From Flavobacteriales bacterium (GTDB lineage Bacteria; Bacteroidota; Bacteroidia; Flavobacteriales_F; PHOS-HE28), in contig CP064979.1 of NCBI GenBank assembly GCA_016699575.1, positions 4,216,001 through 4,280,000 of the forward strand: DNA of 64,000 nucleotides. Direction: 5' to 3'. The stretch's first letter is position 1; the number at the start of each line of letters is the position of its first letter. Under the pieces are notes generated by a model. It saw nothing but the letters and a program-made list of their open reading frames with translations. It ran no database searches and was not told the DNA's origin. A program made the position numbers and the translations under genes. Below are positions 27,085 to 35,215 of the stretch, piece after piece.

Positions 27085-28268
27085 CGGAAATGGGCCATGA
27101 GCGCACTGTCCACCTTGTACCAACCCAGGGCGCCCAAGTGGGCTGCATCCGTGAGCACGCCTGGCTGGAACCTCGCGGTGTCATCCTCCCACAAGTCCAG
27201 GTAGGTAAACCCGCGACTGTCCAGTTCAGCCTTTACCCGGTCCATGGTGGCGGTGAATGCACGCACGTCCGCATACACGAACGGGTTCACCGGTTGCACC
27301 ACGAAAAGCGGATCGGCGTTCATGTTCTTCAAATGATCGAGCAGAACGACCAGGTCGCGCAGTTCCTGGTTGTCATTCTCTTCCAACGGTCGCAGCAAGC
27401 GGGTGCTTCCGTTCACGTAGGTGGAGTAGTACTCGTCGTTGATGGAGAACCGGTTGTTCGTGCACTCGGCGACATGCTCTTCCAAGGCGGCCGCGCGCAG
27501 CGCCTGCCAGTCGATGGCGCTGTCGTCGGTCCCTGTCACTGGTGCCCCGCTCAGGGATGGTGTGTCCAGCATGCCGTTCCTTGTTCCTTCCACCACCAAC
27601 GCATCGTAAGGGCGAACGAACCAATGCTTGGCTGTCTCCCAGGCACTTCCTCGTGCAATGATCTCCTTCACCACGGGGCTGGCCATGCTAAGGTCATCAG
27701 CGTGCCGCACCAAGTAGTCCGGCACGGGCAATGTGGTGGTATCGCCTGTCATCAAACGCTGATGCACGCGGTACAGCGAGGGTGAAGGGTTGTACTCCAA
27801 GAAGCACGAGAGCTCCGTGCCACGTCGCCCGGGCGTTCCCCCGAACCAGCTTGGCGAGAGCATGATGGCCAACTTGGCCTTGGAAAGCTCTGACCCGGCG
27901 CTGATCAATTGGCTGTGGATCGCGAAGCACTGGTTGCCATCGTGCCCGATCGCCAGCAGCGGCCGCCCCAAACGCTCGTTGAAGAAATTGACGGGCTTGG
28001 CAGGATGGTCTTTGGTCGTCAATTCCGAGGAGCCGAACAGAACGATGCTCGAACCATCGGAGAGCGCGCCTGCCAGCAAAGAGGACAAGAACGGCTCGCG
28101 CGCGTAGGTGTCCACATGGCCATGCAAAGGCAGCGTGAGTACGGTGGATACTTCGACGTTCTCCGGTTGCAGGATCTCCGTTGATACCGAGATCGCACCA
28201 ACGATGCAGGACGCCAGCAGGAACGCCGTTCCGTGTTCCCGCCAACCGCTGACCGGTGCGCCGTTCAT
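27081..28268 (-). CDS. dltD: DltD-like membrane-anchored acyl-transfer protein
   Basis: A 395-residue protein with one N-terminal hydrophobic anchor (TAFLLASCIVGAISVSTEIL, about residues 14-33) and an extracytoplasmic domain. The catalytic-serine region is SSIVLFGSSELTTK (GSSEL at 79-83), the DltD signature. The C-terminal Asp-x-x-His element is LTDAAHLGALGWYKVD, as expected for the SGNH-like triad. DltD passes or removes the acyl group at the final acceptor step. It overlaps both the carrier gene (4 bp) and the dltX-like gene (4 bp), so the operon is tightly coupled. At about 395 residues it is close to the usual DltD length. Confidence 0.88.
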   Translation of the reverse strand: MNGAPVSGWREHGTAFLLASCIVGAISVSTEILQPENVEVSTVLTLPLHGHVDTYAREPFLSSLLAGALSDGSSIVLFGSSELTTKDHPAKPVNFFNERLGRPLLAIGHDGNQCFAIHSQLISAGSELSKAKLAIMLSPSWFGGTPGRRGTELSCFLEYNPSPSLYRVHQRLMTGDTTTLPVPDYLVRHADDLSMASPVVKEIIARGSAWETAKHWFVRPYDALVVEGTRNGMLDTPSLSGAPVTGTDDSAIDWQALRAAALEEHVAECTNNRFSINDEYYSTYVNGSTRLLRPLEENDNQELRDLVVLLDHLKNMNADPLFVVQPVNPFVYADVRAFTATMDRVKAELDSRGFTYLDLWEDDTARFQPGVLTDAAHLGALGWYKVDSALMAHFR

Positions 28269-28513
28269 GCCGTCTTTTTCTGCACGTATTCCAACAGGGT
28301 CAGCACACTTTGGAAGTGCTGTTTGTTGATGTCCACGAACGGGATACTGATGCCGAACGCACCTTCGAGCGCCACCGCCAGATCGACCGCACCAACGCTG
28401 TCGAGGATGTTCTGTTCCAAGAGCGCATCATCGTCGTTCACGGAGCGGAACACGACATTCTCCACTTCCTGCTTGATGATGGTCTTCGCGGCTTCAGCGT
28501 CCATGTGGTCCAA
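28265..28513 (-). CDS. dltC: DltC-like acyl carrier protein
   Basis: An 82-residue acidic carrier protein. The phosphopantetheine attachment serine is Ser39 in NILDSVGAVDLAVALE (Asp-Ser-Val-Gly where Asp-Ser-Leu-Gly is usual). The residues around it form the expected helix II. A second in-frame ATG three codons later is an alternative start. It is the first gene of the Dlt-type operon, and its stop overlaps the dltD start. It would carry the activated amino acid from DltA to DltB. The carrier-first gene order is unlike the Gram-positive dltXABCD order. Confidence 0.88.
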   Translation of the reverse strand: MDHMDAEAAKTIIKQEVENVVFRSVNDDDALLEQNILDSVGAVDLAVALEGAFGISIPFVDINKQHFQSVLTLLEYVQKKTA

Positions 28514-28557
28514 TGCCGCTAATATCCTGGGCGGCTGGCGAATGTACCGTCCATCGA

Positions 28558-30429
28558 CTACGGCCGCTGGACCGAGGAGTCCCCCTTCGGTAGCTCGAGC
28601 CGGTCGTTGGTGCGGTCAATGTCCGCCGCGCGTAACGTGGGGTCCGTGCTTACGCTCAGCACACGGCGCTTCTTCGGCACGGCAACGGTGAATTCGTAGG
28701 TCTTGTGGGTCCACGTCCATGGCTTCACGCTCGAAAAAGCGTACGGCTCGCTACCAGCCGGTTTTTCGCCCAACATGAGGGAGAGCGGCACATGCACCAC
28801 CGCACGGCTGCTGTCGTCGAAGAGCACTTCGACATCAACGGGCATCAGTTGTTCCCCGATGCGCGACAACGTCACCTTCACGCTGTCCTTCTTCTGTTCG
28901 ATGCCCGATACGGCGTAGTCCAAGGTCCGCGTCGTGTTCATCCACTCATCGAAGTACCAGTCCAGTTCAAGCCCGCTTCGTTTCTCCATCACGCGCTTCA
29001 CGTCGATGGGCTCGGGGTGCTTGAAGGCACAGGCCGTCCACAGATCGAGAAGCCCCGCGTGAACGGTCTTGTCCCCGATCACCGTACCGAGCTGGTGCAG
29101 GAACATCTCGCCCTTCGAGTAGGCCGATGTGCCGTAAGCGTGGTTGGTCAGGAAGTGATCGGCGTGAACGCTGAGCGGCTCATCCCTTCCGCTTTTCACC
29201 AGGTCGAAGTAACCCTTGTACGCGTCAAGGTGCGGATCGCCCGTGCCTCCGAACAAATGGCGCATTACCTCGCTGCTGGCATACTCCGTGAAGCCTTCGT
29301 CCATCCACGCGAACCGCCCTTCATTGCTGGCCAGCACACCGTAGTACCAACTGTGTACGCTCTCGTGCACGCTTACCCCCACCAAGCTGCCCAAACGGCG
29401 CTTGCCGGTGATGAGGGTCAACATCGGATACTCCATACCGCCATCGCCGCCTTGCACGAAGGAGTATTGCGGCCACGGGTACTTTCCAAAGTGCTCGCTC
29501 ATGTACGTGAAGCTCTTGGCCATGTATCCGGGCAATTGCTTCCAGGTGTTATTGAACTCAGTGTCTCCGGGCTGGTAGAAGAAGTGTAGCAGGGGGCCGT
29601 TGGGAAATTCCAGTTGCTCGTGCACGAAATCGGGGTCGGCCGCCCAAGCGAAGTCGTGCACGTTCTCCGCCTTGAAATGCCAGGTCAGCTTGTCCCCCGT
29701 CGCACGGAGCATGTTGTCCTTCACTGCATAGCCATGACCCACGGCGGTCGGGTTCAGGAGCACGCCGGTGGCTGCCACGGTGAACGAACTGTCCAGCGTC
29801 ATCTTCACGTCGAAATCGCCCCAAACGCCATGGAACTCCCGTCCCACATAGGGTATGGCGTGCCAGCCGTGGTGGTCGTATTCGGCAAGTTTGGGGTACC
29901 ACTGTGCCATGCTGTAGCTGATGCCCTCGGCGTTGTCCCTTCCGCTGCGCCGGACCTGTTTGGGTACTTGGCCATGGAACGTATAGGTCAGAGTGGTCTT
30001 CGACCCGGGAGCGAGTGCGTTGGGGAGCTTCACCTTGAGGACGGTACCCCTAGGGTCAAGCGCGGCCGTGGCACCAACCTGCTCGAGTTGATCAACGACA
30101 AGAAGCCCTTGTTCCTCGGCGGCCAGTTTCGAGATGCGGTCCAGAACCCTCCCGTCGGGGTCCTCAATGGTCCGCGACCGCATGTCCATCTCGCTTCCGG
30201 GCTGGAAAGCGTTGAAGTAGAGGTGGAAATAGACCTCCTTGAGCGTGTCGGGGCTATTGTTCCAGTAATCCACATCGGCCGCTCCCGTGAATCGGTGAGT
30301 GCGGACATCCAAGTCCACGTTCATCCGATAGGACACGCGTTGCTGCCAGCGATCGCATTGAGCGTTCAGTAAGGAAGGGAGCACCAACGCCGCCAAGGGC
30401 AATGCTCTGCTGAAGTGGAGATGAAGCAT
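28558..30429 (-). CDS. M1 family metallopeptidase (aminopeptidase N-like)
   Basis: A 623-residue secreted zinc peptidase. The start at 30429 gives signal peptide MLHLHFSRALPLAALVLPSL. The N-terminal beta saddle spans about residues 35-250. The catalytic domain has HESVH at 355-359 with the third zinc ligand Glu378, exactly the HExxH-x18-E spacing of the M1 family. The exopeptidase motif (GAMEN in many members) is replaced here by GGMEYPMLTLI. The C-terminal part holds a short helical and beta region, LDYAVSGIEQKKDSVKVTLS. It probably trims oligopeptides in the periplasm. It ends 44 bp before the dltC start on the same strand side, so it may be separately transcribed. Confidence 0.9.
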   Translation of the reverse strand: MLHLHFSRALPLAALVLPSLLNAQCDRWQQRVSYRMNVDLDVRTHRFTGAADVDYWNNSPDTLKEVYFHLYFNAFQPGSEMDMRSRTIEDPDGRVLDRISKLAAEEQGLLVVDQLEQVGATAALDPRGTVLKVKLPNALAPGSKTTLTYTFHGQVPKQVRRSGRDNAEGISYSMAQWYPKLAEYDHHGWHAIPYVGREFHGVWGDFDVKMTLDSSFTVAATGVLLNPTAVGHGYAVKDNMLRATGDKLTWHFKAENVHDFAWAADPDFVHEQLEFPNGPLLHFFYQPGDTEFNNTWKQLPGYMAKSFTYMSEHFGKYPWPQYSFVQGGDGGMEYPMLTLITGKRRLGSLVGVSVHESVHSWYYGVLASNEGRFAWMDEGFTEYASSEVMRHLFGGTGDPHLDAYKGYFDLVKSGRDEPLSVHADHFLTNHAYGTSAYSKGEMFLHQLGTVIGDKTVHAGLLDLWTACAFKHPEPIDVKRVMEKRSGLELDWYFDEWMNTTRTLDYAVSGIEQKKDSVKVTLSRIGEQLMPVDVEVLFDDSSRAVVHVPLSLMLGEKPAGSEPYAFSSVKPWTWTHKTYEFTVAVPKKRRVLSVSTDPTLRAADIDRTNDRLELPKGDSSVQRP

Positions 30430-30490
30430 GGTGGGCAAATATGCCGACGAGGGCATCGCCTACCATGCACCGTGCCACGGAACGCGCGGA

Positions 30491-30982
30491 TCAGGACAGG
30501 AGCGCCTGGCGCAGCGCGAATTCCAGCTGGGCGTTCGCCTCGCTCAACCGGGTCACGTGATCCTCCTTGTCCCGCTCCAAACGCACTTCATAGAAAGCCC
30601 TTTGGACCGCGCCCACAACCACCTCCGGTTGCCAGGGCTTGCTGATGTAGCTCATGACACCACCCTGGTTGATGGCATCGATCACCGCGTGTATGTCGCT
30701 ATAGGCGGTTACGAGCATGCGCTTCACCTTCGGGTAGCGCTCCTTCACCAGCCTCAGCAACTCGGTCCCCAAGGTCCCCGGCATGCGTTGATCGGCCATT
30801 ACCACGTGCACCTCGTTGCTGTTCAGCAGGTCCATGGCCTCTTGGGCCGTGGTAGCCAGGAGGACCTTGAAGTTCTTACGGAAGGAAGCCATGAAGGCTT
30901 GCAGGTTGCCAGGTTCGTCGTCCACGTAGAGCACGCAGGGAACCGGAACATTCGGCTGCTGAAAGTTGACCAGTATTGACAT
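30491..30982 (-). CDS. Single-domain response regulator with C-terminal helix
   Basis: A 163-residue CheY-like protein. The start at 30982 gives MSILVNFQQPNVPVPCVLYVDDEPGN (split across the start), with acidic pair Asp21-Asp22, phospho-acceptor Asp64 in VVMADQRMPG, the conserved threonine region MLVTAYSD and the lysine in SYISKPWQP. A charged helix of about 30 residues follows (RLERDKEDHVTRLSEANAQL) and no output domain is present. Its receiver closely resembles the receiver at the N-terminus of the kinase at 35212. It is transcribed divergently from the ThiF-like gene across a 148-bp region that holds phased direct repeats. It is likely an adaptor in the same pathway. Confidence 0.88.
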   Translation of the reverse strand: MSILVNFQQPNVPVPCVLYVDDEPGNLQAFMASFRKNFKVLLATTAQEAMDLLNSNEVHVVMADQRMPGTLGTELLRLVKERYPKVKRMLVTAYSDIHAVIDAINQGGVMSYISKPWQPEVVVGAVQRAFYEVRLERDKEDHVTRLSEANAQLEFALRQALLS

Positions 30983-31020
30983 GGCGGTTTTCTTGCCCCC
31001 CGCAGTACGTATCCGGCGGC

Positions 31021-31062
31021 AGAATGTTGCCGTGTCGGACATAGAATGTTGAAAAAATGTTG
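31021..31062. promoter_or_regulatory. Three phased AATGTTG direct repeats, candidate regulator binding sites
   Basis: AATGTTG occurs at 31023-31029, 31045-31051 and 31056-31062, that is, at 22-bp and 11-bp steps (two and one helical turns). The first two extend to AGAATGTTG. The third supplies the TTG of the -33 element of the promoter for the ThiF-like gene. The arrangement is that of tandem direct-repeat sites for a regulator in the divergent region between the response regulator (30982) and the ThiF-like gene (31131). Confidence 0.55.
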
Positions 31063-31089
31063 ATAACTCGATAGCCATTCTTAGCTTTC
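31060..31089 (+). promoter_or_regulatory. Promoter of the thiF-like/GNAT/kinase genes
   Basis: TTG (31060-31062), a 19-nt spacer, then TAGCTTTC (31082-31089) match the Bacteroidota consensus TTG-N19-TAnnTTTG with one mismatch in the last base. Transcription would begin near 31096, about 35 nt before the ATG at 31131. Confidence 0.6.
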
Positions 31090-31130
31090 GCGCCCACCAG
31101 GAACTTCTGAGCGCCCACCAGAAGCCTCCA

Positions 31131-32282
31131 ATGGACCAAGACCTGCTAGCCCACATAGAGGTTTCTGCGTCGCTTGCCGACGTCTGGAAGCCGGAGTTCA
31201 TCCGCTTGGACCAAGCCGGTGGGGCGACGCGCTTCCGATCACTTCTGGGCCGGCCTGGATCGCACGTGCACGATAGCATTCGATCCCAGGTCAAAGAGCT
31301 GGTCCGATCGCTGAACCCTTCGGTCCGTTACTCCGCGGATGAACTCGATCAGGCCGCCGATGCGCATGTTGGGGCCACCGCTTGGTCAGCATACGGTGTC
31401 TGGGTCTTCTATCCTTGGAGCAACCGGTTGGTGCATCTCCTGGACGAGGCCGAGTTCGCATTGGTACGCACCGATCGCAACCGCAACAAGATCACCCGGG
31501 AAGAGCAGACCTTACTTTCTACCAAGCGCGTGGGCGTGATCGGCTTGAGCGTAGGGCAGAGCATCGCGCTGACCATGGCGTTGGAGCGCAGCTTCGGGGA
31601 GATCCGCCTGGCGGATCACGATACGCTGGACCTGAGCAACCTGAACCGGATACGCAGCGGGGTGCACAACCTGGGCCTGCGCAAGGTGGTGAACGTAGCG
31701 CGGGAGATCATGGAGATCGACCCGTTCCTCAAGGTCACCTGTTTCCCTGAAGGCATCACCCGCGACAACATTGATGGGTTCTGTTCAACAGGTGGCAAGC
31801 TCGATGTGCTGGTGGATGAGTGCGACAGCGTTGATGTGAAGATCTACGCCCGCCAAACGGCGAAAAGACTGGGCATACCCGTGGTCATGGACACCAGCGA
31901 CCGGGGCATGATCGACGTGGAACGCTTCGACCTTGAGCCCGAGCGGCCGATACTGCACGGGTTGATCGACCATTTGGATGTTGAGGCAGGCGCCAAGGCT
32001 TCCACGAACGCCGAAAAGCTCCCGTTTCTACTGGCCATGGTCGGGTTCGACCGGCTCAGCCAACGGTTGAGATCCTCCTTGACCGAGGTCGGCAAGACGA
32101 TAGTGACCTGGCCTCAGCTCTCCAGCAGTGTTGTCCTCGGGGGGGCTCTCGCGGGCGACGCGATCAGGCGCATGTTCCTTGGCAGTTTCAGGGCAAGCGG
32201 CCGTTGGCGAGCAGACGTCGAGGATATCCTCTTACCATCGAATGCTGAAATGCCGGCAACTTCACAGACCCTTCACGCATGA
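31131..32282 (+). CDS. ThiF/E1-like adenylyltransferase
   Basis: A 383-residue protein. The first ~125 residues are a helical region of unknown role (SIRSQVKELVRSLNPSVRYS). The E1/ThiF Rossmann domain follows: the nucleotide loop VGVIGLSVGQSIALTMALER has the glycine pattern shifted to G-L-S-V-G, then ADHDTLDLSNLNRIR is the Asp and Asn/Arg cluster that binds ATP. VDECDSVDVK and VMDTSDRG follow. Such enzymes adenylate a C-terminal Gly or small-molecule carboxylate. No ubiquitin-like protein, E2 or JAB gene is adjacent, so it is not an evident ubiquitin-type system. The Rv1355c-like group is the closest type I can suggest. It overlaps the next gene by 4 bp. Confidence 0.8.
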   Translation: MDQDLLAHIEVSASLADVWKPEFIRLDQAGGATRFRSLLGRPGSHVHDSIRSQVKELVRSLNPSVRYSADELDQAADAHVGATAWSAYGVWVFYPWSNRLVHLLDEAEFALVRTDRNRNKITREEQTLLSTKRVGVIGLSVGQSIALTMALERSFGEIRLADHDTLDLSNLNRIRSGVHNLGLRKVVNVAREIMEIDPFLKVTCFPEGITRDNIDGFCSTGGKLDVLVDECDSVDVKIYARQTAKRLGIPVVMDTSDRGMIDVERFDLEPERPILHGLIDHLDVEAGAKASTNAEKLPFLLAMVGFDRLSQRLRSSLTEVGKTIVTWPQLSSSVVLGGALAGDAIRRMFLGSFRASGRWRADVEDILLPSNAEMPATSQTLHA

Positions 32283-33037
32283 TCGAAACCGAACGCATCA
32301 CGATAAGGGCCTACCGCGCGGTCGATGAACCCAGCACGTGCCGTGAGTTCCTGCGCGGGCACGCCAAGGTGCTTGAGGACTTCGGCATCCAGAACGTAAC
32401 GACCAACAATCCCCTTTGGTGCTCGGACCCGGACACATATGTATTGGTGGCCATTACGAAGGAGCACGGCATGATAGGAGGTATCCGTCTGGAGGTATCG
32501 AAGCCGGGGAGGATCCTTCCAATGCAGGACGCACTGAAGAAGTTCGAACCGGGGATCGCCATGCGCATGGCAGGGATGGGCAAATACGGTATGGCCGAGG
32601 TATGCGGGTTGTGGGTTGCGAACCAGATGGTGGGCAAGGGACTTCCGGGGTTGCTGGCTCTTTCCGCGGTCTCGATGGCAAACCAGATCGGCATGTCCTC
32701 GTTGGTGTGCTTGGTGGCCCACTATACACTGCGTCAGGCCGTCCGCTCAGGGTTCACGCCGATCTCCGACATCGGTGACCAGGGAAAATTCTCCTATCCG
32801 ATCCCTTCGATCACCGCGTACGCCATGGCCGTTCCTGACGCTATTTCATTGGAGACTACCCCCACTGCGCAGCGTGAGGCATTGATGAGCTTGAGGTTAC
32901 GGCCGGTCCAGGAAAGATCCGAGCAGCTGGCAGGGAAGAACGTCCAGGTGCGTTACCTGCTCCAGCTAACGGAAACAGCGGTGAACATGACCTTGTACGG
33001 CAGGATCCTGGTGGACCGATTGGCAAGGTCTGCCTGA
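32279..33037 (+). CDS. GNAT-like acyltransferase, partner of the ThiF-like protein
   Basis: A 252-residue protein starting inside the previous stop (ATGA). The N-terminal ~190 residues follow the GNAT order: beta strands TYVLVAITKEHGMIGGIRLE, the acyl-CoA-loop region EVCGLWVANQMVGKGLPGLL, a helix (ALSAVSMANQIGMSSLVCL), and then AHYTLRQAVRSGFTPI, in the position where GNAT enzymes bind CoA. The C-terminal ~60 residues are charged and helical. Overlap with the E1-like gene suggests the two act on the same substrate, for example by adenylation and acyl transfer. No characterised family was recognised with confidence. Confidence 0.6.
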   Translation: MIETERITIRAYRAVDEPSTCREFLRGHAKVLEDFGIQNVTTNNPLWCSDPDTYVLVAITKEHGMIGGIRLEVSKPGRILPMQDALKKFEPGIAMRMAGMGKYGMAEVCGLWVANQMVGKGLPGLLALSAVSMANQIGMSSLVCLVAHYTLRQAVRSGFTPISDIGDQGKFSYPIPSITAYAMAVPDAISLETTPTAQREALMSLRLRPVQERSEQLAGKNVQVRYLLQLTETAVNMTLYGRILVDRLARSA

Positions 33038-33070
33038 ACTTTCGACGACCTTCTTGCGTAGGAGCGCGCG

Positions 33071-35215
33071 ATGAAAACGCTCCTGCTCGTTCTGGCCCTT
33101 GGGGCCGCTACACCGCATAGTAAGGCCAGCCAAGTGCCGGTCTTGGTCCAAGAAGGCGGTTCCGGGCGGTCCCCGATCGGGCTCTCCATGGAATTGCTGG
33201 AGGATCCCGACGGCACCCTGACCGCCGCGGAAGTCATTCGCTCGAACGGCTTCGTGGCTGCGTCCTCCGAAGCGCCCAATCTGGGGCTCACAGGGTCAAC
33301 CTATTGGGCCCGTTTCACGGTGGTGAACAAGACCCAGGGGAACGACCTCCTTGTGGAGGTTTCGAACGCCGAAACAGAGCACATCGAAATGTTCGCCTTC
33401 AAGGGCGGACAACTCTTCGCGAATATGACCACCGGACAGCTCCTTGAGGTGGACCAGCGCCCGGTGACAGATGTACACTTCCTGATGCCTCTGCCCCTTG
33501 AGCCGAACGATAAGTGCGTTGTCCTTCTGCGTGTGCGAAGCTCGAAACAGCTCCAAATTCCCGTGAGGATCACCACACGTGCCGATCTCCCTGCCCAACG
33601 CGTGTCCCAAACACAGCTCGTAGGAACCTACACCGGCGTTATGCTCGTGCTCGTGATCTACAATCTGTTCATCTATTTCTCCTCGCGCGATCGCAGCTAC
33701 ATGTTCTATGTGATCTATCTGGCCCTCGTAGCGTTGACCCAGCTCACTTTCTTGGGGGTGGGCCAATTCTCCTTCTGGCCGGGCAACGTATGGTTCGCCT
33801 CCAAGGCATCGATCATCTTCACCATTGCCACGGCCTGGGCTGCAAGCGAGTTCATGCGCGCTTTCATTCTGACCAAGGATGTGGTACCGAGGTTGGATCG
33901 ATATATCCCTTGGTTCTATTGGTTGTTCGTCGTTTGCTTGGGGGTGTACATCTCGGGGTACGGCCAGATCGGTTATGCCCTCGCCCAGGTCTGCGCGGGC
34001 TTGTTCGCTCCCTTCATGTTCTATACGGCCTTCCGCGTCTGGCGCCGAGGTTCCAGGCAAGCCGGCTACTTCCTGATCGCATGGAGCGTGTTCCTATCGG
34101 GCACCATGGTGTTCGTGCTCAAGGACGCTGGTATCCTGCCCTACAACGACATCACCATCTACACAATGCCACTTGGGTCGGCCATTGAAGGCATCCTGCT
34201 CTCCTTCGGTCTCGCAGACCGTATCAACGTTCTGCGCAAGGAGAAGGAGCGCTCTCAGGCCGCCGCACTGGCGGCGTCCCTGGAGAACGAACGCATCATC
34301 CGCGACCAGAACGCCATCCTTGAACAGAAGGTGACCGAGCGCACCCACGAGCTCGTGGAGGCCAACAACGAGATCAAGCGCACGCAGGTGCAGTTGGTAG
34401 AGGCTGAGAAGATGGCAGGTCTGGGTCAGCTCACGGCCGGCATCGCCCACGAGATCAACAACCCCATCAACTTCATCAACAGCAACATACCGCCGTTGCG
34501 CCGCAATCTGCAGGACATGACCGAGGTGATCCGCGGCTATCGCAGTGGTCAAGAGGATCCCGCAGCCCGGTTGGCCGAAGCGGACAAGCTCTACAACGAG
34601 CTCGGGATCGATGATGCACTTGCCGAATTGGACGGCATGATCGGCAGCATTGATGAGGGTGCGCGGCGCACCGCCGAGATCGTGAAGGGCCTGCGCAACT
34701 TCAGCCGTTTGGACGAGGATGCCTTGAAACTGGCCGACCTGAACGAAGGAGTGCAGTCCACGCTCGCCCTGCTCAGCCCGCAAGTGCGCGGACAGGTCAC
34801 GTTCAACACCGTGTTGGCCGAGTTGCCACAGGCCGAGTGCCTACCGGGCAAACTGAACCAAGCCATTATGAACCTGTTGACCAATGCCGCGCAATCCGTA
34901 AGGGCCAAGCACGGCGAGACTGGGCAAGGCCTGGTGAGCATCCGCACCTGGCATGAGGACGGTCGCATCACCATTGCCGTGAAGGACAATGGCGTGGGCA
35001 TGACCGAGGAGGTGAAGGCCCGCATGTTCGAGCCGTTCTTCACCACCAAGGGCGTGGGTGAAGGAACCGGGCTCGGCCTCTCGATCACGTACAGCATCGT
35101 GCAGAAGCACTTTGGACAGATCGCCGTCGAAAGCGCTCCCGGCGAAGGCGCTGAGTTCCGCATCACCGTTCCGGTGCGGCAGGAAAATGCGGACAACATC
35201 GCTCTGCGCGCATGA
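33071..35215 (+). CDS. 7TMR-DISM sensor histidine kinase
   Basis: A 714-residue membrane kinase. A signal peptide (about residues 1-19) is followed by a 7TMR-DISMED2-type periplasmic sensor (about 30-165, with LGLTGSTYWARFTVVNKTQG), the 7TMR-DISM seven-helix domain (about 180-390, starting LVGTYTGVMLVLVIYNLFIY), a coiled coil (about 395-440), a phospho-acceptor His460 in LTAGIAHEINNPINF, and an ATPase domain (NQAIMNLLTNAAQSV, VKDNGVGM, GTGLGLSI). The DISMED2 fold is thought to bind carbohydrates or similar ligands. Its stop overlaps the receiver-PAS-kinase by 4 bp. No receiver is fused, so it probably signals to the neighbouring receivers. Confidence 0.93.
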   Translation: MKTLLLVLALGAATPHSKASQVPVLVQEGGSGRSPIGLSMELLEDPDGTLTAAEVIRSNGFVAASSEAPNLGLTGSTYWARFTVVNKTQGNDLLVEVSNAETEHIEMFAFKGGQLFANMTTGQLLEVDQRPVTDVHFLMPLPLEPNDKCVVLLRVRSSKQLQIPVRITTRADLPAQRVSQTQLVGTYTGVMLVLVIYNLFIYFSSRDRSYMFYVIYLALVALTQLTFLGVGQFSFWPGNVWFASKASIIFTIATAWAASEFMRAFILTKDVVPRLDRYIPWFYWLFVVCLGVYISGYGQIGYALAQVCAGLFAPFMFYTAFRVWRRGSRQAGYFLIAWSVFLSGTMVFVLKDAGILPYNDITIYTMPLGSAIEGILLSFGLADRINVLRKEKERSQAAALAASLENERIIRDQNAILEQKVTERTHELVEANNEIKRTQVQLVEAEKMAGLGQLTAGIAHEINNPINFINSNIPPLRRNLQDMTEVIRGYRSGQEDPAARLAEADKLYNELGIDDALAELDGMIGSIDEGARRTAEIVKGLRNFSRLDEDALKLADLNEGVQSTLALLSPQVRGQVTFNTVLAELPQAECLPGKLNQAIMNLLTNAAQSVRAKHGETGQGLVSIRTWHEDGRITIAVKDNGVGMTEEVKARMFEPFFTTKGVGEGTGLGLSITYSIVQKHFGQIAVESAPGEGAEFRITVPVRQENADNIALRA

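Noticed and set aside
31131..33037. Bacterial ubiquitin-like (E1-E2-JAB) or CBASS-type defence operon
   Set aside because: Only an E1-like protein is present. There is no E2, JAB, ubiquitin-like or cyclase gene, and the neighbours are a GNAT-like protein and kinases. The JAB-like motif at 47980 is in a distant RHS gene.
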